The position numbers and the translations under genes are program-made. Shown piece by piece: positions 7,817 through 17,896 of a stretch of 64,000 bases of DNA. This DNA is from Pseudoduganella lurida. GTDB lineage: Bacteria > Pseudomonadota > Gammaproteobacteria > Burkholderiales > Burkholderiaceae_D. How positions within the stretch are numbered: the stretch's first letter is position 1; each line of letters begins with the position of its first letter. The notes under the pieces were generated by a model. It had not been told where the DNA came from. It saw nothing but the letters and a program-made list of their open reading frames with translations, and ran no database searches. Location of the stretch: NCBI RefSeq assembly GCF_007830455.1, contig NZ_VLLB01000011.1, positions 116,226-180,225 of the forward strand, written 5' to 3'.

Positions 7817-8608
7817 TCAGGCAGCCTTCTCGCCCGGCGCCAGCGTCAGCACATCGAAGCCCGTCGCGGTGACGACCACCATGTGCTCCCACTGGGCGGA
7901 CAGCGAGCGGTCCTGCGTGACGACGGTCCAGCCGTCCGGCATCGAACGGGTGCCGTGCTTGCCTTCGTTGATCATCGGTTCGATCGTGAAGATCATGCCC
8001 GGCTCCAGCTTCAGGCCGAGGCCGGGGCGGCCATAGTGCAGCACCTGCGGATCCTCGTGGTAGACCATGCCGATGCCGTGGCCGCAGTAGTCGCGCACCA
8101 CCGAGTAGCCGGCCTTCTCGGCCACCACCTGGATCGCGTGGCCCACGTCGCCCAGCGTATTGCCCGGCTTGACGGCGCGGATGCCGGCCCACATGGCGTC
8201 ATACGTCACGTCGCACAGCTTGCGCGCGGCCTTGCTCACATTGCCCACGTAGTACATGCGGCTCGTGTCGCCGAACCAGCCGTCCTTGATCACTGCCACG
8301 TCGATGTTGATGATGTCGCCGTCCTTCAGGATCTTCTTCGGCGACGGAATGCCGTGGCAGACCACCTCGTTGACGGACGTGCAGACGGTCTTCGTGAAAC
8401 CGGCATACCCCACGTTGGCGGGAATGACCTGCTGCACCTTGACGATGTAGTCGTTGCACAGCTGGTCCAGGTACTCGGTGGTGACGCCGGGCTTCACATG
8501 CGGGCCGATCATCGTCAGCACGTCGGCCGCCAGTTGGCCGGCGATGCGCGACAGTTCCACCTGTTCGGGGGACTTGATCAGGATGGCGTCGTCTTTCTTC
8601 TTACGCAT
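7817..8608 (-). CDS. map: Type I methionine aminopeptidase
   Basis: A 263-aa metalloenzyme that removes the initiator methionine from new proteins. All metal ligands are visible in order: the substrate His in VCHGIPSP, Asp in INIDVAV, Asp in GDTSR, His in YCGHGIGMVYHEDP, Glu in TIEPM and Glu in QWEHMVVV. It overlaps the ParD-like gene by eight bases, so the two form an operon. The canonical map copy usually lies next to rpsB-tsf. This one is therefore likely a second copy, which is an inference that needs the rest of the genome. Confidence 0.95.
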   Translation of the reverse strand: MRKKKDDAILIKSPEQVELSRIAGQLAADVLTMIGPHVKPGVTTEYLDQLCNDYIVKVQQVIPANVGYAGFTKTVCTSVNEVVCHGIPSPKKILKDGDIINIDVAVIKDGWFGDTSRMYYVGNVSKAARKLCDVTYDAMWAGIRAVKPGNTLGDVGHAIQVVAEKAGYSVVRDYCGHGIGMVYHEDPQVLHYGRPGLGLKLEPGMIFTIEPMINEGKHGTRSMPDGWTVVTQDRSLSAQWEHMVVVTATGFDVLTLAPGEKAA

Positions 8609-8834
8609 CGTGCAGCGCCTCCCGCGGGACGGGGCCGAGGCGCAGCGGGCCCTGGCCGGCGTCGCCGCGCAGCAGCAGCTGGCACAGCTCGCTGTAGTTC
8701 AGGTCGGGATTGGTTTCGGCCAGCAGGCCGATGCGCAGCCAGTGCTCGGCCTGCGCATTGATCGAGCGGCTCAGGGCGCCGCTCGCGATGCGCAGGTTTT
8801 CATGCATCTGGTCGGAGATCTTGACGATGCCCAT
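8601..8834 (-). CDS. ParD-like antitoxin-family protein
   Basis: A 77-aa protein. Its N-terminal half, VKISDQMHENLRIASGALSRSINAQAEHWLRIG, is a ribbon-helix-helix DNA-binding pattern like the ParD-like family, normally the antitoxin half of a type II toxin-antitoxin pair. No ParE/RelE-type toxin follows; the partner gene, overlapping by eight bases, is a methionine aminopeptidase. A palindrome just upstream (8846-8871) would suit autoregulation. The fold call is moderate to good; whether it functions as an antitoxin is unknown. Confidence 0.75.
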   Translation of the reverse strand: MGIVKISDQMHENLRIASGALSRSINAQAEHWLRIGLLAETNPDLNYSELCQLLLRGDAGQGPLRLGPVPREALHDA

Positions 8835-8845
8835 GGAAATGCCTT

Positions 8846-8871
8846 TATACGGTCTATATACGAACCGTATA
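8846..8871 (-). promoter_or_regulatory. Candidate autoregulatory operator of the ParD-like/map operon
   Basis: Inverted repeat TATACGGT-N10-ACCGTATA (8846-8853 and 8864-8871), AT-rich in a GC-rich region, 12 bases upstream of the ParD-like start codon. Ribbon-helix-helix antitoxins commonly bind such sites in their own promoter. Seen directly; the function is inferred. Confidence 0.6.
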
Positions 8872-8894
8872 TTACCATGGCTTCGTGTGCGCTG

Positions 8895-9260
8895 TCAGCG
8901 GAAGGCCCGGGGATCGACGTTCGGATTTTCGATGAGGCCCAGAGCATTGCCGAACGGATCGGCCAGCTCGGCCACCTTGATGCCTTCGCCCACATCCTGG
9001 ATCGCCGAGTGGACCGTGGCACCGAGTGCCGTGATGCGCTGGACCTCGGCCGCGATATCGTCCACGCCCCAGTACAGCTGGACACCCGTCTTGCCCGGTT
9101 CGCCGTCCGGCAGCAGCCCCAGTTCGAAGCCGCCCACGGTAAAACCCACGTAATACGGCTCGTCGAAATAGGGCTCGGTGCCGAACACCTGGGCATACCA
9201 GGCCTTGGCGGCGGCCAGGTCGTTGACGGGATAGATGGCGGTGCGCAGTCCTTTGATCAT
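8895..9260 (-). CDS. VOC-family (glyoxalase/bleomycin-resistance fold) protein
   Basis: A 121-aa protein with the paired beta-alpha-beta-beta-beta modules of the vicinal oxygen chelate fold. Module 1 is LRTAIYPVNDLAAAKAWYAQVFGTEPYF...VGFTVGGFELGLLP. Module 2 is VQLYWGVDDIAAEVQRITALGATVHSAIQDV...VAELADPFGNALGLIENP. There is no obvious catalytic signature to name a substrate. It is transcribed in the same direction as the AraC gene behind it, 78 bases apart, so the regulator may control it. Confidence 0.85.
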   Translation of the reverse strand: MIKGLRTAIYPVNDLAAAKAWYAQVFGTEPYFDEPYYVGFTVGGFELGLLPDGEPGKTGVQLYWGVDDIAAEVQRITALGATVHSAIQDVGEGIKVAELADPFGNALGLIENPNVDPRAFR

Positions 9261-9338
9261 GGCGTCCTCGCTGGTTGGTAAAAAACCATGATGCCATGAA
9301 GCCGCCGACGGGAATTGGAAAAATGGAAGGCGGACGTT

Positions 9339-10088
9339 TCAAAGCCCGCCGGGTGCCGCATTGGCAAAATCATGAAAATCGCGGATCAGGTGCGACTGGT
9401 CGAAGTAGCCGCAGTCGGCGGCCAGCGTGGTCATGTCCTCGGTGCGGCCAGGCTCGCGCAGCAGAGCCAGCGCGCGCCGGAAGCGGCAGATGCGGGCGAA
9501 CAGCTTGGGCGACAGGCCCACCTGCTGGCGGAACTGCAGCGCGAAATGCTGGCGCGAGACACCGAGCCGTTCCGCCACCGATTCGATGCGCAGGTCGCCA
9601 TGCGCCGCTTCGAATGCCGCGACGGCCCGCAGCGCCAGTGTCGGCTGGCCGGGACCGGCAAGTGCCAGCCGCCCCAGCAGCTCGCGCTCCAGGATCGCAA
9701 CGCGCTGCGCATCGGCCAGCTCGCTCGTCCACAGCGCATCGTCCAGCCGTGCCGCGGCGGCGCTGCCCCACAGGTCGGCCAGGCCGGCACGCGTGTCCGT
9801 GAGTTCCGCCAGGGGCAGGCCGAGGAACAGCCCCGCCGCGCCGGGCTTGAAGCGCACGCCCACCGTGCGCACGGGGCGGGAGGCCGGCACCAGGATCGAG
9901 GCGCTCATCATGCCCACCGCGAACGCGGCCGTGCCGCCGTCCTGCCACAGGATGTCGATGCAGTTGTCGGGAAGGACCCGGTGCACGTGCGGGGCAGTGG
10001 CGGAGACCGGGCCGGCCACGCGCAGCGTCCACAGGCAGGCCACGTGCGGTGCCAATGCCGGATGCGGCCGATACTCCCGATAGCTCAT
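9339..10088 (-). CDS. AraC-family transcriptional regulator
   Basis: A 249-aa protein. The N-terminus (YREYRPHPALAPHVACLWTL...HRVLPDNCIDILW) is the sensing domain found in many AraC regulators with a 'PDGCxDI' motif. The C-terminal double helix-turn-helix contains IESVAERLGVSRQHFALQFRQQVGLSPKLFARICRF and TTLAADCGYFDQSHLIRDFHDFA. It is divergent from leuS, with about 80 bases between the starts. The neighbouring VOC gene is its most likely target. Ligand unknown. Confidence 0.88.
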   Translation of the reverse strand: MSYREYRPHPALAPHVACLWTLRVAGPVSATAPHVHRVLPDNCIDILWQDGGTAAFAVGMMSASILVPASRPVRTVGVRFKPGAAGLFLGLPLAELTDTRAGLADLWGSAAAARLDDALWTSELADAQRVAILERELLGRLALAGPGQPTLALRAVAAFEAAHGDLRIESVAERLGVSRQHFALQFRQQVGLSPKLFARICRFRRALALLREPGRTEDMTTLAADCGYFDQSHLIRDFHDFANAAPGGL

Positions 10089-10167
10089 TGGCCGCCGCTC
10101 ACGCTATTGCAAGGTTCAAGCCGGTATAATGGCCGGTTCATATCCAATTCCACTTTCTGCATCCATC

Positions 10168-12807
<2,640 letters not shown>

Positions 12808-12809
12808 GA

Positions 12810-13514
12810 ATGACGATGACATTGAAGACTTTCGCCCGGAACGCTGTACTCGTCGCCGCGCTGGCTGGTAGTGCAGTTTCTCTGACGGCCTGCGGCTTCC
12901 ACCTGCGCGGCTCGGGCGGCAACTACACGCTGCCGTTCGCGTCGATGTACATCGGCCTGCCCGATTCGTCGCCGCTGGCGATCGAGCTGAAACGCAATAT
13001 CCGCGTCAACGGCAGCACGGTCGTCGTCAACGATGCGAAGTCGGCAGCCGGCGTGGTCGAGGTGCTGACCGATCCTGAGAAAACCCGCAGCAAGTCGATC
13101 CTGTCGCTGAACAGTGCCGGCCGCGTGAGCGAGTACCTGCTGTCGTATAACATCCTGTTCCGCGTCACCGACGGTGCCGGCAAGGAGCTGCTCGGTCCCA
13201 CGCAGATCGTGCTGACCCGCCCGATCACGTTCGACCAGACGCAGCTGCTGGCGAAGGAGAAGGAAGAGGCGCAGCTGTACCGCGACATGCAGGCCGACCT
13301 GGTGCAGCAGATGATGCGCCGCATGGCGGCCATCAAGCCGTCGCGTCCCGATGCCACGCCCACCAGCACCGTCAGCCCGCTGACCGTGCCGGGCGTGACG
13401 GCGCCGGGTTCGGTGGCACCGGCCACCGGTGAGGGCGTGTCGCCGGTGCCGGCGATGCCGTCGGCCGCGCCGACCGAACAGTCGACCGAACCGACCACAC
13501 GCCGCCAGGAGTAG
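12810..13514 (+). CDS. lptE: LPS-assembly lipoprotein LptE
   Basis: A 234-aa outer-membrane lipoprotein that plugs the LptD barrel during lipopolysaccharide export. The signal peptide ends at lipobox LTAC with Cys28, followed by GFHLRG, the LptE signature. A C-terminal tail from about residue 175 is rich in Pro, Thr and Ala and is probably disordered; it is longer than in E. coli. The start lies two bases after the leuS stop and holA begins one base after its own stop, a tight operon. Confidence 0.93.
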   Translation: MTMTLKTFARNAVLVAALAGSAVSLTACGFHLRGSGGNYTLPFASMYIGLPDSSPLAIELKRNIRVNGSTVVVNDAKSAAGVVEVLTDPEKTRSKSILSLNSAGRVSEYLLSYNILFRVTDGAGKELLGPTQIVLTRPITFDQTQLLAKEKEEAQLYRDMQADLVQQMMRRMAAIKPSRPDATPTSTVSPLTVPGVTAPGSVAPATGEGVSPVPAMPSAAPTEQSTEPTTRRQE

Positions 13515-13515
13515 C

Positions 13516-14532
13516 ATGCAGCTGCGCGCCGAAGCGCTGGACGGGCAGCTCGCCAAGTCCCTCGCGCCCCTGTACGTGATCACCAGCGACGAGCACCTGC
13601 TGGCGCTGGAAGCGGCGGACAAGATCCGTCGCACCGCGCGCGCCCAGGGCTTTTCCGAACGCGACGTGCTGACGGTGGAGCGCAGCTTCAAGTGGGGCCA
13701 GCTGCTGGCCGCCAACCAGGAGCTCTCGCTGTTTGGCGACAAGAAGCTGATCGAGCTGCGCATCCCCACCGGCAAGCCGGGCAAGGATGGCGGCGCCGCG
13801 CTGCAGGCATATGTAAAAGATCTGTCGCCGGACAACCTGACGATCATCACGCTGCCGAAGCTGGACTGGCAGACGGCCAAGGCGGCCTGGGTCGGCGCGC
13901 TGCAGCAGGCCGCCGTCTACATCGAGATTCCGAACGTGGAACGGGCGCAGCTGCCGAACTGGATTTCGCTGCGGCTGTCGATGCAGGGGCAGAGCGCCGA
14001 CCGGCAGAGCCTGGACTTCATCGCCGACCGCGTCGAGGGCAACCTGCTGGCGGCGCACCAGGAGATCCAGAAGCTGGGCCTGCTGCACGAGCCTGGCAAG
14101 CTGACCTACGAGCAGGTGCACGACGCCGTGCTGAACGTGGCGCGCTACGATGTATTCAAGCTGTCCGAGGCGATGCTGGGCGGCGACGTGGCGCGGCTGG
14201 TGCGCATGCTGGAAGGCCTGAAGGGCGAGGGCGAGGCGCTGCCGCTGGTGCTGTGGGCCGTGTCGGAAGAGATCCGCACGCTGCTAAAATTGAAGGCAGG
14301 GATGGCGCAGGGCCGGCCGCTGGGCGCGCTGCTGAAGGAGCATCGCATCTGGGGGCCGCGCGAGCGCATGATGGAACCGGCGCTGCGCCGCGTCTCGTTG
14401 GGAACGCTGGAAGCGGCGCTGCAGCAGGGCGCCCAGGTGGACAGGATGGTCAAGGGCCTGCGCGCGAAGGCGTACGCGGGCGACCAGTGGGACGCCATGC
14501 TGCAGCTGGCGCTGAAGGTAGCACGAGGGTAG
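13516..14532 (+). CDS. holA: DNA polymerase III subunit delta
   Basis: A 338-aa clamp-loader subunit that opens the beta sliding clamp. The start MQLRAEALDGQLAKSLAPLYVITSDEHLLALEAADKIR matches the family's N-terminus. Then come the delta-type degenerate AAA+ regions (LTVERSFKWGQLLAANQELSLFGDKKLIELRIP) and a helical collar domain at the C-terminus. The length is typical. It starts one base after lptE, an arrangement conserved across beta- and gammaproteobacteria. Confidence 0.95.
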   Translation: MQLRAEALDGQLAKSLAPLYVITSDEHLLALEAADKIRRTARAQGFSERDVLTVERSFKWGQLLAANQELSLFGDKKLIELRIPTGKPGKDGGAALQAYVKDLSPDNLTIITLPKLDWQTAKAAWVGALQQAAVYIEIPNVERAQLPNWISLRLSMQGQSADRQSLDFIADRVEGNLLAAHQEIQKLGLLHEPGKLTYEQVHDAVLNVARYDVFKLSEAMLGGDVARLVRMLEGLKGEGEALPLVLWAVSEEIRTLLKLKAGMAQGRPLGALLKEHRIWGPRERMMEPALRRVSLGTLEAALQQGAQVDRMVKGLRAKAYAGDQWDAMLQLALKVARG

Positions 14533-14557
14533 CACGAGGGTAGATGAGGATCAGCCG

Positions 14558-15841
14558 ATGAATGCCGTAGCCAGTATCAATGATTACATGCAGGCGCTGG
14601 GCCAGCGTGCCCGGGCCGCGTCGCGCGCCATGGCGCGTGCGAGCAGCGCCACCCGCAACCGGGCGCTGGAACTGATCGCCCAGGCCATCGAGCGCGAGGC
14701 CGATGCGCTGCGCGCTGCCAACCGGCAGGACATGGACGCCGCCCTGGCCAATGGCCTGGCGCCGGCGCTGCTGGACCGCCTGGCGCTGTCCGACAAGGCC
14801 ATCGCCACGATGATCGAAGGCCTGCGCCAGATCGTCGCGCTGCCCGATCCGGTAGGCGAGATCTCGAACATGAAGACGCGCCCGACCGGCATCCAGGTGG
14901 GCCAGATGCGCGTGCCGCTGGGCGTCATCGGCATCATCTACGAGGCACGCCCGAACGTGACGGTGGATGCGGCAGGCCTGTGCATCAAGAGCGGCAACGC
15001 CACCATCCTGCGCGGCGGCTCGGAAGCCATCCACTGCAACCGCGCGCTGGCGAAGATCGTCAAGGCGGCGCTGCTGGAGGCGGGCCTGCCGGAAGACGGT
15101 GTGCAGGTCGTCGACACGACGGACCGCGCGGCCGTGGGCGCGCTGATCACGATGCCGCAGTACGTGGACGTGATCGTGCCGCGCGGCGGCAAGAGCCTGA
15201 TCGCGCGCCTCATGCAGGAAGCGACCGTCCCGATGATCAAGCACCTGGACGGCATCTGCCACGTGTACATCGACGCGAAAGCCGACCTGCAGAAGGCGCT
15301 GGACATCGGCTTCAACGCCAAGTGCCACCGCTACGGCACCTGCAACACGATGGAAACGCTGCTGGTTGACCGCGCGGTCGCCGCCAGCATCCTGCCCGCG
15401 CTGGCACAGCGCTACCTGACCGAGCAGGTCGAGCTGCGTGCCGACGAGGCGAGCTACGCGATCCTGGAAGGCGCCGCATATCCGCACCTGGTGCGCGCCA
15501 CGGAAGAAGACTGGTCGACGGAATACCTGGCGCCGATCCTGGCGGTGAAAGTCGTCGACGGCATCGATGCGGCGATGGACCACATCAACACCTGGTCGTC
15601 GAAGCACACCGAGGCGATCGTCACGGAAGACTACAGCGCCGCCATGCGTTTCCTGCGCGAGGTGGATTCCGCTTCGGTGATGGTCAACGCGTCGACCCGT
15701 TTTGCCGATGGCTTCGAGTACGGGCTGGGCGCCGAGATCGGCATCTCGAACGACAAGCTGCACGCGCGCGGCCCGGTGGGGCTGGAAGGCCTGACGTCGC
15801 TGAAGTACGTGGTGTTCGGCCACGGCGAAACCCGCAAGTAA
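14558..15841 (+). CDS. proA: Glutamate-5-semialdehyde dehydrogenase (gamma-glutamyl phosphate reductase)
   Basis: A 427-aa enzyme of proline synthesis that reduces gamma-glutamyl phosphate with NADPH. The catalytic Cys lies in KCHRYGTCNTMETLLVD. Conserved stretches include GVIGIIYEARPNVTVDAAGLC and VNASTRFADGFEYGLGAEIGIS. The length is standard. It is co-directional with holA, 25 bases downstream. proB is not in the window. Confidence 0.97.
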   Translation: MNAVASINDYMQALGQRARAASRAMARASSATRNRALELIAQAIEREADALRAANRQDMDAALANGLAPALLDRLALSDKAIATMIEGLRQIVALPDPVGEISNMKTRPTGIQVGQMRVPLGVIGIIYEARPNVTVDAAGLCIKSGNATILRGGSEAIHCNRALAKIVKAALLEAGLPEDGVQVVDTTDRAAVGALITMPQYVDVIVPRGGKSLIARLMQEATVPMIKHLDGICHVYIDAKADLQKALDIGFNAKCHRYGTCNTMETLLVDRAVAASILPALAQRYLTEQVELRADEASYAILEGAAYPHLVRATEEDWSTEYLAPILAVKVVDGIDAAMDHINTWSSKHTEAIVTEDYSAAMRFLREVDSASVMVNASTRFADGFEYGLGAEIGISNDKLHARGPVGLEGLTSLKYVVFGHGETRK

Positions 15842-15885
15842 ATCCCGGCCCCGGCACTCCAGCCGGGCGCCCTACAGGAATCCCC

Positions 15886-16314
15886 ATGCTCTGGATCAAA
15901 GCGCTGCACATCGTCTTCGTCACCTCCTGGTTCGCCGGCCTGTTCTACCTGCCGCGCATCTTCGTCAACCTGGCCCAGGAAACTCCGGGCGCCACGACGG
16001 AGCGGCTGCTGCTGATGGCCCGCAAGCTGTACCGCTTCATGACGATGCTGTCCGTGCCGGCCATCGTGTTCGGGCTGATCGTCGCGTACCTGCAGTACAG
16101 CACGCCGGACGGCATGAAGCTGCCGGGCTGGCTGCACGCCAAGCTGACGCTGGTCGTGCTGGCGCTGGGCTACCACCACGCGTGCGGCTCCCTGCTGAAG
16201 AAATTCGAACGGGGCGTCAACACGCGCAGCCACGTGTTCTACCGCTGGTTCAACGAGGTCCCCGTGCTGCTGCTGCTGGCGATCGTGATCCTGGTGGTCG
16301 TCAAACCGTTCTAA
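15886..16314 (+). CDS. hemJ: HemJ/CopD-like protoporphyrinogen IX oxidase
   Basis: A 142-aa integral membrane protein with four hydrophobic helices. It starts LWIKALHIVFVTSWFAGLFYLPRIFV with the conserved His, has WLHAKLTLVVLALGYHHACG in the third helix, and ends SHVFYRWFNEVPVLLLLAIVILVVVKPF, nearly the family consensus. HemJ oxidises protoporphyrinogen IX to protoporphyrin IX in haem synthesis in bacteria without HemG or HemY. hemH, the next step, is at 50237. The symbol rests on recalled consensus; a CopD-type copper role is the alternative. Confidence 0.85.
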   Translation: MLWIKALHIVFVTSWFAGLFYLPRIFVNLAQETPGATTERLLLMARKLYRFMTMLSVPAIVFGLIVAYLQYSTPDGMKLPGWLHAKLTLVVLALGYHHACGSLLKKFERGVNTRSHVFYRWFNEVPVLLLLAIVILVVVKPF

Positions 16315-16322
16315 CCTCACGT

Positions 16323-16488
16323 CAATATTTCCCAAAATCGGGGACAGTCCCCGATTTTGGGCAACACATTTTTACAACACTCGTTTTTACAACACTGGCA
16401 CCGAACCCCTCTCGTACGTGAATGGGGTTTAGCAATATTTCCAAAAATCGGGGACTGTCCCCGATTTTGAGCAACACATTTTTACAAC
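16323..16488. repeat. Two direct copies of a 56-base family A element
   Basis: Copies at 16323-16378 and 16433-16488 differ at three positions and are offset by exactly 110 bases. Each starts CAATATTTCC, holds a palindrome around GGGGAC(A/T)GTCCCC (arms AAAATCGGGGAC in both), and ends ACATTTTTACAAC. The second copy ends 18 bases before the methyltransferase start at 16507. This 192-base gap between hemJ and that gene contains nothing else. Confidence 0.9.
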
Positions 16489-16506
16489 GGATAAAGGGTT
16501 CCCCAA

Positions 16507-17730
16507 ATGACTTCCTATTTTTGCCCATGCCCGCGCGGCATGGAGGCGGCGCTGGCCGAAGAGCTGGCCGAGATCGCGCAGACCACCGCCAGCCCCACGC
16601 TGAAGGTGCACAACCAGGTGCCCGGCGGCGTGCACTGCTCCGGCGACCTGTTCGACGCCTACCGCGTCAACCTCCATTCGCGCATCGCCTCGCGCGTGCT
16701 GATGCGCATGGGCGTGTGCCACTACCAGAACGAGAACGACATCTATGACCTGGTACTCGCCCAGCCCTGGGAAGAATGGTTCGGCGTCGACCACACGATC
16801 CGCGTCGATGTCACCGCCATCAAGTCGCCGCTGAAAAGCATCGAGTTCATCACGCTGAAGATCAAGGACGCCGTGTGCGACCGCTTCCGCGACATGTACA
16901 ACAAGCGCCCGTCCGTCGACACGAAGGAGCCGGACATGCGCATCGCCGGTTTCCTCGACCAGAAACAGTTCACCATCTACCTGGACACCTCCGGCGAGGC
17001 GCTGTTCAAGCGTGGCTGGCGTTCCGAGACGGGCGACGCGCCGCTGCGCGAGAACCTGGCCGCGGGCCTGCTGCGCGTGGCGGGCTGGAAGCCGGGCATC
17101 CCCCTGTTCGACCCGATGTGCGGCTCCGGCACCATCCTGATCGAGGCCGCGCAGATGGTGCAGGGCATTCCGCCCGGCGTGCGCCGCCCGTTCGCGTTCG
17201 AGAAATTCCACGACTTCGACCCGGCGCCATGGCAGGCGATGAAGGCCGCCGTCAAGCCGCACCCGCTGCCGGCGGAACCGACCATCTTCGGCTCCGACAT
17301 TTCAGGTGACATGGTCGCAATGACGCGACACAATCTCAGGAATGCCGGTATCCTTTTCGACATACCGTTGAAGCAGATCGAGGCGCAGCAGGTGCAGGCA
17401 CCGGTCACCCTGGCAGAGGGACAGCCGGGCATGGTCGTGACGAATCCGCCGTATGGCGAACGGATCGGCGTGCGCGGCGACAGCACGTTGCCGGAAGATG
17501 ATCTGGCGAAGTCGTTCTACGCCGATTTCTCGAAGACGCTGAAACAGCGCTTCGCCGGCTGGACGGCCTACCTGTTCACCGCCGACCTGAACCTGCCGAA
17601 GCTGCTGCGCCTGAAGGAAGCCCGCAAGACGCCATTCTTCAATGGCGCCCTGGAATGCCGCCTGTTCCGCTTCGACATGGTCGCCGGCTTCAACCGGCGC
17701 GAAGAAGCCAAGCCGAAAAGCGCCGAGTAA
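16507..17730 (+). CDS. THUMP-domain class I rRNA methyltransferase (RlmL/YcbY N-half type)
   Basis: A 407-aa protein. It opens with FCPCPRGMEAALAEELAEI, continues through a THUMP RNA-binding domain (about residues 45-160), and has a Rossmann methyltransferase domain with LFDPMCGSGTILIEAAQM (SAM-binding motif I) and VVTNPPYGERIG (motif IV, catalytic NPPY). This corresponds to the m2G2445-forming half of E. coli RlmL, without the second RlmK half. Methylation of guanine N2 in 23S rRNA is the likely role. Single-half proteins of this length are common in betaproteobacteria. Confidence 0.88.
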   Translation: MTSYFCPCPRGMEAALAEELAEIAQTTASPTLKVHNQVPGGVHCSGDLFDAYRVNLHSRIASRVLMRMGVCHYQNENDIYDLVLAQPWEEWFGVDHTIRVDVTAIKSPLKSIEFITLKIKDAVCDRFRDMYNKRPSVDTKEPDMRIAGFLDQKQFTIYLDTSGEALFKRGWRSETGDAPLRENLAAGLLRVAGWKPGIPLFDPMCGSGTILIEAAQMVQGIPPGVRRPFAFEKFHDFDPAPWQAMKAAVKPHPLPAEPTIFGSDISGDMVAMTRHNLRNAGILFDIPLKQIEAQQVQAPVTLAEGQPGMVVTNPPYGERIGVRGDSTLPEDDLAKSFYADFSKTLKQRFAGWTAYLFTADLNLPKLLRLKEARKTPFFNGALECRLFRFDMVAGFNRREEAKPKSAE

Positions 17731-17781
17731 GCCCGCCGTCATCCAGAAGTAAGCGGCCGGACGAAGCAGCCCGGCGAACTT

Positions 17782-17837
17782 CGGGGACAGCCACCTATTT
17801 TCGGGCAATATTGCCCGAAAATAGGTGGCTGTCCCCG
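17782..17837. repeat. Perfect 56-bp palindrome (family A)
   Basis: Positions 17782-17809 and 17810-17837 are exact inverse complements with no central loop. The arm runs CGGGGACAG-CCACCTATTTT-CGGGCAAT. The outer half matches the arm of the repeat at 7737-7796 except for one base in the GGCACC/GCCACC part. It lies between two genes transcribed in the same direction, so a simple convergent-terminator role does not fit. Confidence 0.95.
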
Positions 17838-17896
17838 ATTTGATTGCTGCGACCTGATTGCAACGACTTGCCGACAGACAGAACAGACAACCCCCC

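Noticed and set aside
16323..16488. Possible CRISPR-like repeats
   Set aside because: Only two copies, palindromic, with no unique spacers of regular length and no cas genes.
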